Positions 40,274 through 47,706 of a stretch of DNA of 50,878 nucleotides are shown piece after piece. Where the stretch lies: positions 1 to 50,878 of the forward strand of contig JAAFKB010000019.1 of NCBI GenBank assembly GCA_013299055.1, read 5' to 3'. The first letter of the stretch is position 1; each line of letters opens with the position of its first letter. The notes below the pieces were generated by a model. The model was not told the DNA's origin, did not search any database, and saw nothing but the letters and a program-made list of their open reading frames with translations. The stretch comes from Sphaerotilus sp. (GTDB taxonomy: Bacteria > Pseudomonadota > Gammaproteobacteria > Burkholderiales > Burkholderiaceae_C). The position numbers were made by a program, and so were the translations under genes.

Positions 40274-41257
40274 TCACCCCCCCTTGTTCAACCCCAACCT
40301 CTCCACCGCTCTCTTCTCCGCCGCAAACCCCTCCCGGAGACTGCGCCCATACTCCTCCGCATCGAGATACGCCAGCTCCTGGTCGTATTTCGCCAGCTCG
40401 GCTACATGCGCCGGATCGTTCATCGCCACCTTGAACGCATCGTGCAGCGCGGCCACCACCCCTGACGCCATCCCCCGCGGTCCGACCAGCCCGTAGGGTG
40501 ACGTGGCGACGATCCCGTGCCCGAGTTCCTTGAGCGTCGGCACCGTCGGCCAGCGTTTCGTGCGCTGCTCGCCAAACGTCACCAGCAGCCGCAGCTTGCC
40601 CCCATCGACGAACGGCGCAAACCCGTTGGAGTTGATGCCCACCATCACCTGCCCCGACGACACCGCCAGCATCTGCTCGGATGTGCCCTTGTACGGCACA
40701 TGCACATACGCCAGCCCGCGCCGCGCGAACAGCTCGTCCATCACCACATGCGGCGTCGTGCCCACCCCGTTGGTCGCCACCGTCAGCTCGCCCGGCCGCG
40801 ACTTGGCGAACGCGAACACGTCCTCCAGCGACTTCAGCCCGCTGCCCGCCGGCACGACGATGCCGAAGGTGACGCCCGAAACCTGCAGGATCGGCGTCGT
40901 GTCGCGGATCGGATCCCACAGCACCTTCTGCATGTGCGGCGCCCGCAGCGCGGGGTGCGGCAGTTGCGCGATCGTGTAGCCGTCTGGCGCCGCCTGCTGC
41001 AGGATCGGCATCGCCAGCGTCCCGCCCGCCCCGGCGCGGTTCTCGACCACCACCCGCTGCCCAAGCTGCCGCCCCGCCAGATCCGCCAGCAGCCGCATCG
41101 TCAGATCCGTCGCCCCGCCCGCCGGCCATGGCACCCACAGCGTGACCGGCCGCGCAGGAAACCGCTCGCCCGCCTGCGCCAGCGTCTGCCCGGCCACCGA
41201 CCCGAGCACCCCAGCCCCCAGCACTTCCATCGCCCGCCGGCGGCCCATCATTGCCAT
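40274..41257 (-). CDS. Bug-family (TctC-like) tripartite tricarboxylate solute-binding protein
   Basis: A periplasmic binding protein of 327 residues, Bordetella uptake gene (Bug) family. It has an Arg-rich leader (GRRRAMEVLGAGVLG) with a predicted cut near AQA at residue 28, then VTLWVPWPAGGATDLTMRLLADL, VVENRAGAGGTLAM, PDGYTIAQL, and VPYKGTSEQMLAVSSGQVMVGI. Such proteins bind carboxylates for TctAB, but most, like this one, are orphans. ATG 41257 has GGAG eight bases upstream and overlaps the lipoprotein gene by 10 bases. It is the last gene of the minus-strand operon-like run. Confidence 0.88.
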   Translation of the reverse strand: MAMMGRRRAMEVLGAGVLGSVAGQTLAQAGERFPARPVTLWVPWPAGGATDLTMRLLADLAGRQLGQRVVVENRAGAGGTLAMPILQQAAPDGYTIAQLPHPALRAPHMQKVLWDPIRDTTPILQVSGVTFGIVVPAGSGLKSLEDVFAFAKSRPGELTVATNGVGTTPHVVMDELFARRGLAYVHVPYKGTSEQMLAVSSGQVMVGINSNGFAPFVDGGKLRLLVTFGEQRTKRWPTVPTLKELGHGIVATSPYGLVGPRGMASGVVAALHDAFKVAMNDPAHVAELAKYDQELAYLDAEEYGRSLREGFAAEKRAVERLGLNKGG

Positions 41258-41970
41258 GACATCAACTCCATCTTCATCGTCCCGCCCTGCAGGAAAGTCG
41301 AATTGGCCGGCTCGCTGCGTTCCACGCGGACGAGGCCGACGCCGGGGCAGTACCACTCCAGCGTCGTCAGTGGCATGTCCTGCCAGCCCTTGACCGGATC
41401 GGAGAACAGCCGGATCAAGCCCGCACCCTTCACCCGCACGCACTGGTCGAACGCACCGGCCGGTGTTTCCACCTTCTCCGCCAGCGCCTCGATCACGTAG
41501 GTCATCGGGATCGACGGGTGGCTGTGCCGGATCTCGGGCGGGAAGTCGGCGCGGCGGCGCAGCAGGTAGGTCGTCGTGCTCGCCTGCCACGTCGTACCCA
41601 CGGCGATCGGCGCCTTCAGCACGAAACGCGGCTGCGGATCGGCCTTCGGCGCGTCCTCCACGTCCATCTTGCTCGCCACGCGGTACACGCCCGTATCGTC
41701 GGCCCGCAACCAGTAGTCGATGCCCGAGTCGCTGCGCCGCCGGTAGGCGCTGCCCGAGTCGAGCGTGCTGTCGCGGCCTTCGTTGCGGAGGACGATGGCT
41801 TCGCGGTCGGTGGTGTTGTTCTCCCACTCGGTCGTCAGTCGGTAGGTCCAGGTGCGCCCCTGGTCGAGCGGAAACAGCGACGCGCCGGGCGGCTCGCTGC
41901 ACCCGGCCAGCAGCAGCGCCGTCAGGCCCAGCGGGGCCACCTTGCGGGCCATGCGCATCAGGTGGGCCAC
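41248..41970 (-). CDS. Outer-membrane-type lipoprotein, unknown function
   Basis: A 240-residue secreted lipoprotein: the signal has a Lys/Arg n-region, hydrophobic LGLTALLL and lipobox LLAGC with the acylated Cys24. The mature protein is a soluble, beta-rich domain with WTYRLTTEWENNTTDRE, a YLLRRRADFPPEIR segment and the C-terminal ending FLQGGTMKMELMSWQ. A GTG start at 41970 fits a GGAG seven bases upstream. It lies one base after the upstream membrane protein gene and overlaps the Bug gene. No family is recognised; its place beside an ExbB/ExbD-like pair suggests a cell-envelope role. Confidence 0.78.
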   Translation of the reverse strand: MAHLMRMARKVAPLGLTALLLAGCSEPPGASLFPLDQGRTWTYRLTTEWENNTTDREAIVLRNEGRDSTLDSGSAYRRRSDSGIDYWLRADDTGVYRVASKMDVEDAPKADPQPRFVLKAPIAVGTTWQASTTTYLLRRRADFPPEIRHSHPSIPMTYVIEALAEKVETPAGAFDQCVRVKGAGLIRLFSDPVKGWQDMPLTTLEWYCPGVGLVRVERSEPANSTFLQGGTMKMELMSWQ

Positions 41971-41971
41971 G

Positions 41972-42472
41972 TCATTTCTCCGGCAACTGCGGCGCGGGCA
42001 AGTCGCGGATCTTCACGTTCTGCTCGTCCGCCCCGGGCCGCAGCCAGCTCAGGCCTTTCGGGCCGCGCTTCGGTTCGGCCGAGCCCATCTGCGTGACGCC
42101 CTGGCGCACCTTCTTCATGCCCTCGTTGAGCAGGGCGTGCAGATCCTTGGCATACGGCAGCTTGTAGGCACGCGGCTGCGCGGCGGGCTTGCCGTTCTCG
42201 ATCGCGTTGACCCAGACGTAGAGCGCGCCGTCCTTGCCCTTGGCCGGCTCCTCGATCACCGCCGCCAGCAGCACGAACTTCTCCGGCAGCGCGTGGCGGC
42301 TCGGCCAGCCCCACACCTCCTCCAGCGCCGTGTCGCTCCAGAAGTACAGCCCCGTCACCAGCGCCACCAGCCCCGCCTTGGCCCACACCGGCCAGCGCGA
42401 CGCCACCAGCGCCAGCCCCAGCACGAACAGCACGGCGACGAACGCCCACAGCACCGCATCAGTCGTCGTCAC
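41972..42472 (-). CDS. Small membrane protein, unknown, linked to ExbB/ExbD-like pair
   Basis: A 166-residue protein with two N-terminal spans (about residues 6-25 and 31-46) and a hydrophilic C-terminal domain of ~115 residues (LPEKFVLLAAVIEEPAKGKDGALYVWV to a Pro/Lys-rich end). Start GTG 42472 has AGGAG six bases upstream. It lies 18 bases after the ExbD-like gene and one base before the lipoprotein gene, so the four probably form one unit. No similarity to a named family is recognised. Confidence 0.75.
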   Translation of the reverse strand: MTTTDAVLWAFVAVLFVLGLALVASRWPVWAKAGLVALVTGLYFWSDTALEEVWGWPSRHALPEKFVLLAAVIEEPAKGKDGALYVWVNAIENGKPAAQPRAYKLPYAKDLHALLNEGMKKVRQGVTQMGSAEPKRGPKGLSWLRPGADEQNVKIRDLPAPQLPEK

Positions 42473-42490
42473 AACAGGCTCCTCATCACG

Positions 42491-43093
42491 TCAGATCCTT
42501 TCCACCAGCGTCTTGGCCAGCGTGTTGACCGCCTCGACCTTGCCTTCGCGGTTCACCGTGAAGCGCACCGCCGTCACCTCGTCGCCCTTGCGCACCACGT
42601 TCACGGTGCCGTAGAACACGACCTCGGCCTTCGGGTTGACCTTCACCACCGAGACGTTCACCGGCACCGGCTCGCCGTTCTTGCTCTCGTAGTAGAAGAC
42701 GTTGACCGTGTACTCGCCCGGCGAGAACCCGCGCACCGTCACGACCTCCTGGTTCAGCGGGTTGACCACCTGCTGGCCGTTGATGACGAGCGTGTCGTTG
42801 GCCAGCCCCCGGTCGTCGCGGTCGAGGTGCATCATCCCGCCCTCGCGCTGGCGGAACCAGACGAGGTTGCGGCCGGGATCCTGCACCCAGGTGTCGATGT
42901 CGTTCGGGTTCATGTCCGGCCAGGTCACGGTGATGATGAACTCGGCCTTGGCGTCGATCACGCCGGTCTTGGCCTTCGGGTTCATCGCCACGATGGCGAT
43001 GGCGAACAGCATGACGAAGATCAGCAGCGTGTTGAACAGCAGGTCGCTGAACGGGTCGATCTCGTCGGAGCGGCGCGGGCGCAGGACGGCCAT
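42491..43093 (-). CDS. ExbD/TolR-like membrane protein with large periplasmic domain
   Basis: A 200-residue protein with one N-terminal span (about residues 18-40) followed by a periplasmic domain of ~155 residues. The segment DPFSDLLFNTLLIFVMLF has the P-x-x-D arrangement (Pro14, Asp17) seen at the start of the ExbD/TolR helix, where the aspartate carries protons. The periplasmic part contains IITVTWPDMNPNDIDTWVQDP and a GEYTVNVFYYE stretch; it is unlike TolR. Its ATG overlaps the stop of the ExbB-like gene (TGATG). Homology to ExbD is inferred from topology, the Asp motif and gene pairing. Confidence 0.72.
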   Translation of the reverse strand: MAVLRPRRSDEIDPFSDLLFNTLLIFVMLFAIAIVAMNPKAKTGVIDAKAEFIITVTWPDMNPNDIDTWVQDPGRNLVWFRQREGGMMHLDRDDRGLANDTLVINGQQVVNPLNQEVVTVRGFSPGEYTVNVFYYESKNGEPVPVNVSVVKVNPKAEVVFYGTVNVVRKGDEVTAVRFTVNREGKVEAVNTLAKTLVERI

Positions 43094-43770
43094 CAGCGCG
43101 TACCGTCGGCCAGGATGTCCGCCGCCAGCCGATCGGCCAGCCGGTCCAGCAGCAGCAGTTGCAGCCCCAGCCACAGGTTGGCGATCAGCCCGACCAGCGT
43201 GGTGTAGAGGGCGATCGCCATGCCGCCGGTCATCTGCTGGAGCAACTGCTGCACCTCGGCCAGCTCGAAGCTCTGCGACTTGCCGAGCTGCGACGACATC
43301 AGGATGAAGCCGACCACGGTGCCGAGCAGGCCGAGCTTGATCGTGGCCGCCGTGAACCACCAGGCGGTTTCGTGCGGGCCGTGGGTCCGCTCGGCGAGCA
43401 GCGCGCTGGCCTCGCCCTGCTGGCGCGACAGGTCATCGAGGTAGGCCGTGCGCCACCCACCGCCGCCAGGCTGCGCCTCCCGTTGCAGGCGCCACGCCCG
43501 CACGCCGCACCACCCGGTGACGGCGGCGGCCAGCAGCGCGATCACCACGCTGATGCCGCTCGGATCGCCATCGACCAATGCCCGCCACCAGCCGTGGCGC
43601 TGCATCCACCACGCGGTGAACAGCGCCACCCCGGCCAGCAGCGCCCAGCCCCAGAACAGCCGCTGCGCCAAGGCGGCGATGTCGGCCCGGCCCACCGCCG
43701 CCGCCCCGAATTCGACGGGCAGCCCGGCCTCGACCCGACCTTGCTCCCGCAAGCGTTGCCAGAGCTTCAT
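43093..43770 (-). CDS. MotA/TolQ/ExbB proton-channel family protein
   Basis: An inner-membrane protein of 225 residues with four predicted spans (about residues 40-58, 70-90, 137-160 and 180-202). The last two match the ExbB/TolQ core: TIKLGLLGTVVGFILM and GGMAIALYTTLVGLIANLWLGL, with the conserved threonines. It would form a proton-driven complex with the ExbD-like partner encoded next. ATG 43770 has GGAGG eight bases upstream and lies four bases after the ABC permease stop. The driven outer-membrane partner is unknown. Confidence 0.82.
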   Translation of the reverse strand: MKLWQRLREQGRVEAGLPVEFGAAAVGRADIAALAQRLFWGWALLAGVALFTAWWMQRHGWWRALVDGDPSGISVVIALLAAAVTGWCGVRAWRLQREAQPGGGGWRTAYLDDLSRQQGEASALLAERTHGPHETAWWFTAATIKLGLLGTVVGFILMSSQLGKSQSFELAEVQQLLQQMTGGMAIALYTTLVGLIANLWLGLQLLLLDRLADRLAADILADGTR

Positions 43771-43774
43771 GCCA

Positions 43775-44635
43775 TCAGCCTCCACCGCCGCCACCGCCGG
43801 GAGGCCCGCCGCCGCCCCGCTTGGTCAGCGCGCCAAACCCCCGCTGCGGGTCATAGCCCCAGCTCGCCAGCCCGAAGCACAGCGCCAGCGTCCCGAGCAC
43901 GATCCACGGCGACAGGCCCGGATCCTTGTCGTACATCGCGTAGCGCATCCACTCGACCGCGTGCGTGAACGGGTTGAAGCGGGCGATCTGGTAGACCCAC
44001 GCCGCGCCCGACTCCTCCAGCTTCCACAGCGGATAGAGCGCCGTGGACATGAAGTACATCGGGAAGATCACGAAGTTCATCGTGCCGGCGAAGTTTTCGA
44101 GCTGCTTGATGTGGACGCTCAGCAGCAGCCCCAGCGCCCCCAGCATCAGCGCCCCGCAGACCGCCGCGAGCAGCACATGCGGCGTCTGCGGCCCGATCAG
44201 CGGCAGCTCCGTGCCGATCAGCCACGCGATCACGACAAACGCCAGCGCCTGCGCCAGCGACAGCACCGCCGTCGCAGTGAGCTTGGAGAACAGGATCCAC
44301 GGCCGTGGCAGCGGTGCCGTCAGCAGCAGCCGCATCAGCCCCATCTCGCGGTCATAGACCATCGCCAGGCTCGACTGCATGCCGTTGAACAGCAGCACCA
44401 TGCCGATCAGGCCGGGCGCGATGTAGACGTCGTAGGCGATGTAGGTGTCATACGGCTCGGCGATCGCCATGCCGAACACGTTGCGGAACCCGGCCGCGAA
44501 CACCGCCAGCCACAGCAGCGGCCGCACCAACGCCGACACCAGCCGCCCGGTCTGGCGCGAGAACTTGGCGACCTCACGCCAGACGATGGCGCGCATCGCC
44601 TGCAGCGCGTGGCCGAGGCTGCCGGGGGTGCTCAT
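43775..44635 (-). CDS. ABC-2 type permease, PQQ-dependent alcohol dehydrogenase-associated
   Basis: A polytopic permease of 286 residues with six spans, ABC-2 type. It begins RAIVWREVAKFSRQTGRLVSALVRPLLWL and has FNGMQSSLAMVYDREMGLMRLLLTAPLPR and LENFAGTMNFVIFPMYFMSTALYP. It belongs with the PedC-like permeases found in PQQ alcohol dehydrogenase loci. The last ~16 residues are a glycine-proline tail (GGGGPPGGGGGGG), unusual for the family. The ATG overlaps the binding-protein stop as ATGA. Confidence 0.86.
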   Translation of the reverse strand: MSTPGSLGHALQAMRAIVWREVAKFSRQTGRLVSALVRPLLWLAVFAAGFRNVFGMAIAEPYDTYIAYDVYIAPGLIGMVLLFNGMQSSLAMVYDREMGLMRLLLTAPLPRPWILFSKLTATAVLSLAQALAFVVIAWLIGTELPLIGPQTPHVLLAAVCGALMLGALGLLLSVHIKQLENFAGTMNFVIFPMYFMSTALYPLWKLEESGAAWVYQIARFNPFTHAVEWMRYAMYDKDPGLSPWIVLGTLALCFGLASWGYDPQRGFGALTKRGGGGPPGGGGGGG

Positions 44636-45798
44636 GAACGGGCCTTGCAGAGTTTTTCGGGCGCGTCACCGCCGAGGGTGTCGAGCGCATTCTTCGGGTG
44701 CAGCACGCCGTCGACCGGCGCGGTGCCGATGACGCCCTGCCCGTCGGTGAGCAGCAGCGTCTGGCGCATCTGGCCGTCCCACGGGCGGAAACTCATCGCC
44801 ACGCCCTTCGAGCCGTCGAGTTCCCCGTCGACCAGCGCCTTCTGCACGGCCGCCACCGGCCCCTTCGGCATCGCCACCGCCGCAGCCGCCAGCGCCTTGC
44901 CGCCCATCCACGCGCTCCAGTCGGCCGCCGACATCGGGCGCTGCGCGGTCTTGGTGAAACGGCGCGAGACCTGGGGGGCGCCGAAGCGGTCGTACTGCGC
45001 GTGCCACGCCAATGCGGTCAGGCCCGCGTCGCCGATCACCGGCCGCGGTGTCGCGGTGCGGTACGGCAGCATCCGGGCGAACTCGCCGTCGCTGTCCACC
45101 ACCCAGACCACGTCGTGCCCGCCCTGCGTGAGCAGCAGCGGGTTGGCGAAGTCGCGCTCGCGTGGATCGCCGGACAGCTTGAACGGCTTCGTCCCCGCCA
45201 GCTTCAGGCCGTAACGCTTGATGGCCGCCTGCGCGACCACCCCACGCTGCGCATCCTCGGGCGACGGGCCAGTCAGCAGCAACACGTTCATCCACTTGCG
45301 GCTGACCAGCGACTGCGCCAGCGCGTCGGCGCGCATGCGCTCGCTCGGGGCGACGTGCAGCAGGCGCGGCCGGCAGTCCTGTTGGCGCAGCCGGTCGTCG
45401 GCCGCGCTCAGGTTCAGCACCGGCACCTTCACCGCATCCGCCGCCGCCAGCAGCCAGTCCGCCGGCAGATCGGCCAGCAAGGCCACCACCCCGCCCTTCT
45501 CCGCCTTCTGCGCCGCCGCCTTCGCATCGGCTGGCGAGCCGACCTCGACCGTCTCGACCGCCATCGACGCGCCGGCCGACTCCAGCTCCAGCTTCGCCTC
45601 CTTCAGCGCCACCTGCACGCCGTCCGTGGCCGGGCCGGTCGGGTGGCCGAAGTAGGCGCGCTCGACCCGCGTGCGGTCCAGCCGGGCATCGTCGGCCGGC
45701 ACCAGCAGCACCGCCTTGAAGGCGGCCGCCTGCACCGCCGCCGCGCCAAGCAGCAGCCCGGCGCCCAGTGCGAAGTCACGTCCCGTGAAACTGCGCAT
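44632..45798 (-). CDS. ABC transporter substrate-binding protein, PQQ alcohol dehydrogenase system
   Basis: A periplasmic binding protein of 388 residues with a signal peptide (FALGAGLLLGAAAVQA). It follows the pattern of the PQQ-associated binding proteins: FKAVLLVPADDARLDRTRVERAYFGHP, LLADLPADWLLAAADAVKVPVLNLSAADDRLRQ and WVVDSDGEFARMLPYRTATPRPVIG. It overlaps the permease gene by four bases and follows the beta-propeller gene by six bases, confirming a shared operon. The ligand is unknown. Confidence 0.84.
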   Translation of the reverse strand: MRSFTGRDFALGAGLLLGAAAVQAAAFKAVLLVPADDARLDRTRVERAYFGHPTGPATDGVQVALKEAKLELESAGASMAVETVEVGSPADAKAAAQKAEKGGVVALLADLPADWLLAAADAVKVPVLNLSAADDRLRQQDCRPRLLHVAPSERMRADALAQSLVSRKWMNVLLLTGPSPEDAQRGVVAQAAIKRYGLKLAGTKPFKLSGDPRERDFANPLLLTQGGHDVVWVVDSDGEFARMLPYRTATPRPVIGDAGLTALAWHAQYDRFGAPQVSRRFTKTAQRPMSAADWSAWMGGKALAAAAVAMPKGPVAAVQKALVDGELDGSKGVAMSFRPWDGQMRQTLLLTDGQGVIGTAPVDGVLHPKNALDTLGGDAPEKLCKARS

Positions 45799-45804
45799 CC
45801 CGGC

Positions 45805-46794
45805 TCACTCCACCACGGCGATGCTGTGCGGCACCCGGCCCACCGCCACCGACTTCAGCGCCTTGGCTCCGGGCACGTCGATGATCGTCATGTCGTCCGA
45901 CAGCCCGTTGGCCACGTACAGCCGGTCCTGCGCCTTGTTCAGCGCCAGCCCCCACGCCCGCTTGCCCGACAGCACGAGATGGGTCGTCTTGCGGCTCGCC
46001 ACGTCCACGAACGCGACGTGGTTCGCCTTGCCCAGCCCGACAAACGCCCGCTTGCCGTCCGCGCTCATCGCGATGCCGACCGGCGTGATGTCGGCGGCGC
46101 GGGCACCCTTCACCTCGAACTTGACCGTGTCCAGCACCTCGTGGTCCTTCGTCCCGATCACCGTGATGCTCGCCCCCAGCTCGTTCGTCACCCAGAGCTG
46201 GCTCCCGTCCGGCGTCATCGCGAAGCGGCGCGGGCGTTTGCCGACCTTGATGTTCTTCGTGACCTTGCCCGTCGCCGTGTCGATGACATGCACCAGGCTG
46301 GCGACTTCGGAGGTGACGTACACCGTCTTGCCGTCGCGGCTCACCAGCACGCCTTCGGGCTCCTCGCCGACCTTGATCGCCCCAGTGCGCTTGCCGCTGG
46401 CCAGATCGACGATGCCGACTTCGCCGTCTTCCTCGTTGGTGACGTACAGCGTCTTGCCGTCCGGCGTCAGGTCGAAGATCTCCGGGTCATCGCCCAGGCC
46501 GATCTTCTTCACCGACTTGCGCGTGGCCAGGTCGATCACGTCCGCCTGCCCCGAGTCGCCACAGGCCACCATCAACTGCTTGCCGTCGGGGGTCACGACC
46601 ATGTGCCGCGGGCGCTTGCAGGTCGCGACCGTGCCCGTCACCGACTGGGTCTTCAGATCGACGATGGTCAGCTTGTGGTCCTTTTCGCTCGACACATAGG
46701 CCACCTGGGCCTGCGCCAGCGACGACACCAGCAAGGCGGCGGCAGCCAGGGCGGACCACGTGAACTGAGGCGCGGGTCGGAACGGGGTCTTCAT
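45805..46794 (-). CDS. YVTN beta-propeller protein, PQQ-dependent catabolism-associated
   Basis: A secreted beta-propeller of 329 residues with a signal peptide (ALAAAALLVSSLAQA). Six to seven repeats of the form TPDGKTLYVTNEEDGEVGIVDLASGK are visible, typical of the PQQ-associated beta-propeller family. ATG 46794 has AAGGA eight bases upstream; the longer open frame overlaps the ATPase gene. It lies between the ATPase and the binding protein. Likely a periplasmic scaffold or binding partner; the exact role is unknown. Confidence 0.88.
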   Translation of the reverse strand: MKTPFRPAPQFTWSALAAAALLVSSLAQAQVAYVSSEKDHKLTIVDLKTQSVTGTVATCKRPRHMVVTPDGKQLMVACGDSGQADVIDLATRKSVKKIGLGDDPEIFDLTPDGKTLYVTNEEDGEVGIVDLASGKRTGAIKVGEEPEGVLVSRDGKTVYVTSEVASLVHVIDTATGKVTKNIKVGKRPRRFAMTPDGSQLWVTNELGASITVIGTKDHEVLDTVKFEVKGARAADITPVGIAMSADGKRAFVGLGKANHVAFVDVASRKTTHLVLSGKRAWGLALNKAQDRLYVANGLSDDMTIIDVPGAKALKSVAVGRVPHSIAVVE

Positions 46795-46850
46795 CGAACG
46801 CTTCCTTGTGAGCAAAGGGAAAACAAAGGAACAGCCATGGACCATGGACA

Positions 46851-47564
46851 TCAGGCCGTGGCGCGGATGAACGCCGCTTCGAGCCGCTCGCCACCCAGCG
46901 CCGCGGTCACCTCGGCCGGCGTGCCATCGGCCAGCAGCTTGCCCCGGTGCAGCACCACCACGCGGTCGGCGGCCTCGGCTTCCTCGACGAGGTGCGTCGC
47001 CCACAGCACGGTCGTGCCGCGCGCGGCCACGTCGGCCCGGATCGCGCCCAGCAGGTCGTGGCGAGACTTCGGGTCCAGGCCCACGGTCGGCTCGTCCATC
47101 AGCACCACCTTGGGCCGGTGGAGCAAGGCACGCACCAGTTCCACCTTGCGCCGGTTGCCGCCCGACAGCTCGCGCACGGGCCGCGCCAGATCCTTCTCCA
47201 GCCCCAGACCGCGGCAGCCGTCCAGCAGGCGTTGCGTGGCGACGGCGCGGGGCAGGCCGTGCAGATCCGCATGGAACCGCAGATTGCGCTCCACCGACAG
47301 GTCCAGGTCGAGCGACATCTGCTGGAACACCACGCCGATGTCGCGCAGCGCCCGCACCGCCGAATGCCGCAGCGACTGCCCGGCCACCTCGACCTCGCCC
47401 TCGTCGGCGACGAACAGGCCGGTGAGCACCTGGAACAGCGTGGACTTGCCCGCGCCGTTCGGGCCGAGCAGGGCCACGAACTGCCCCGCTGGCAGCGCCA
47501 GCGAGAGCCCCGCCAGCGCGGGGCGGTCGCCATAACGCTTGATCAGACCTTGGAGACGCAGCAT
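46851..47564 (-). CDS. ABC transporter ATP-binding protein, PQQ alcohol dehydrogenase system
   Basis: A cytoplasmic ABC ATPase of 237 residues. It has the Walker A GPNGAGKST, the signature ELSGGNRRKVELVRALLHRP, Walker B VVLMDEPTVGLD and the switch histidine ATHLVEE. It heads the ATPase-propeller-binding protein-permease set that is known from PQQ-dependent alcohol dehydrogenase loci. It begins 142 bases after the PqqB-like gene. Confidence 0.9.
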   Translation of the reverse strand: MLRLQGLIKRYGDRPALAGLSLALPAGQFVALLGPNGAGKSTLFQVLTGLFVADEGEVEVAGQSLRHSAVRALRDIGVVFQQMSLDLDLSVERNLRFHADLHGLPRAVATQRLLDGCRGLGLEKDLARPVRELSGGNRRKVELVRALLHRPKVVLMDEPTVGLDPKSRHDLLGAIRADVAARGTTVLWATHLVEEAEAADRVVVLHRGKLLADGTPAEVTAALGGERLEAAFIRATA

Positions 47565-47706
47565 GGCGGTGGGCAGAAGGCAGTGGAATGCATCACAGCA
47601 CGGGTTGTACAGGCACAGCCCGCAGGCGTCGTGCCCGGACTTACACCAAGAACCACGCCGCCGTTGCTCCAGACTTGACCGTTCACCCGCCCGTCATCGG
47701 CCAGTG

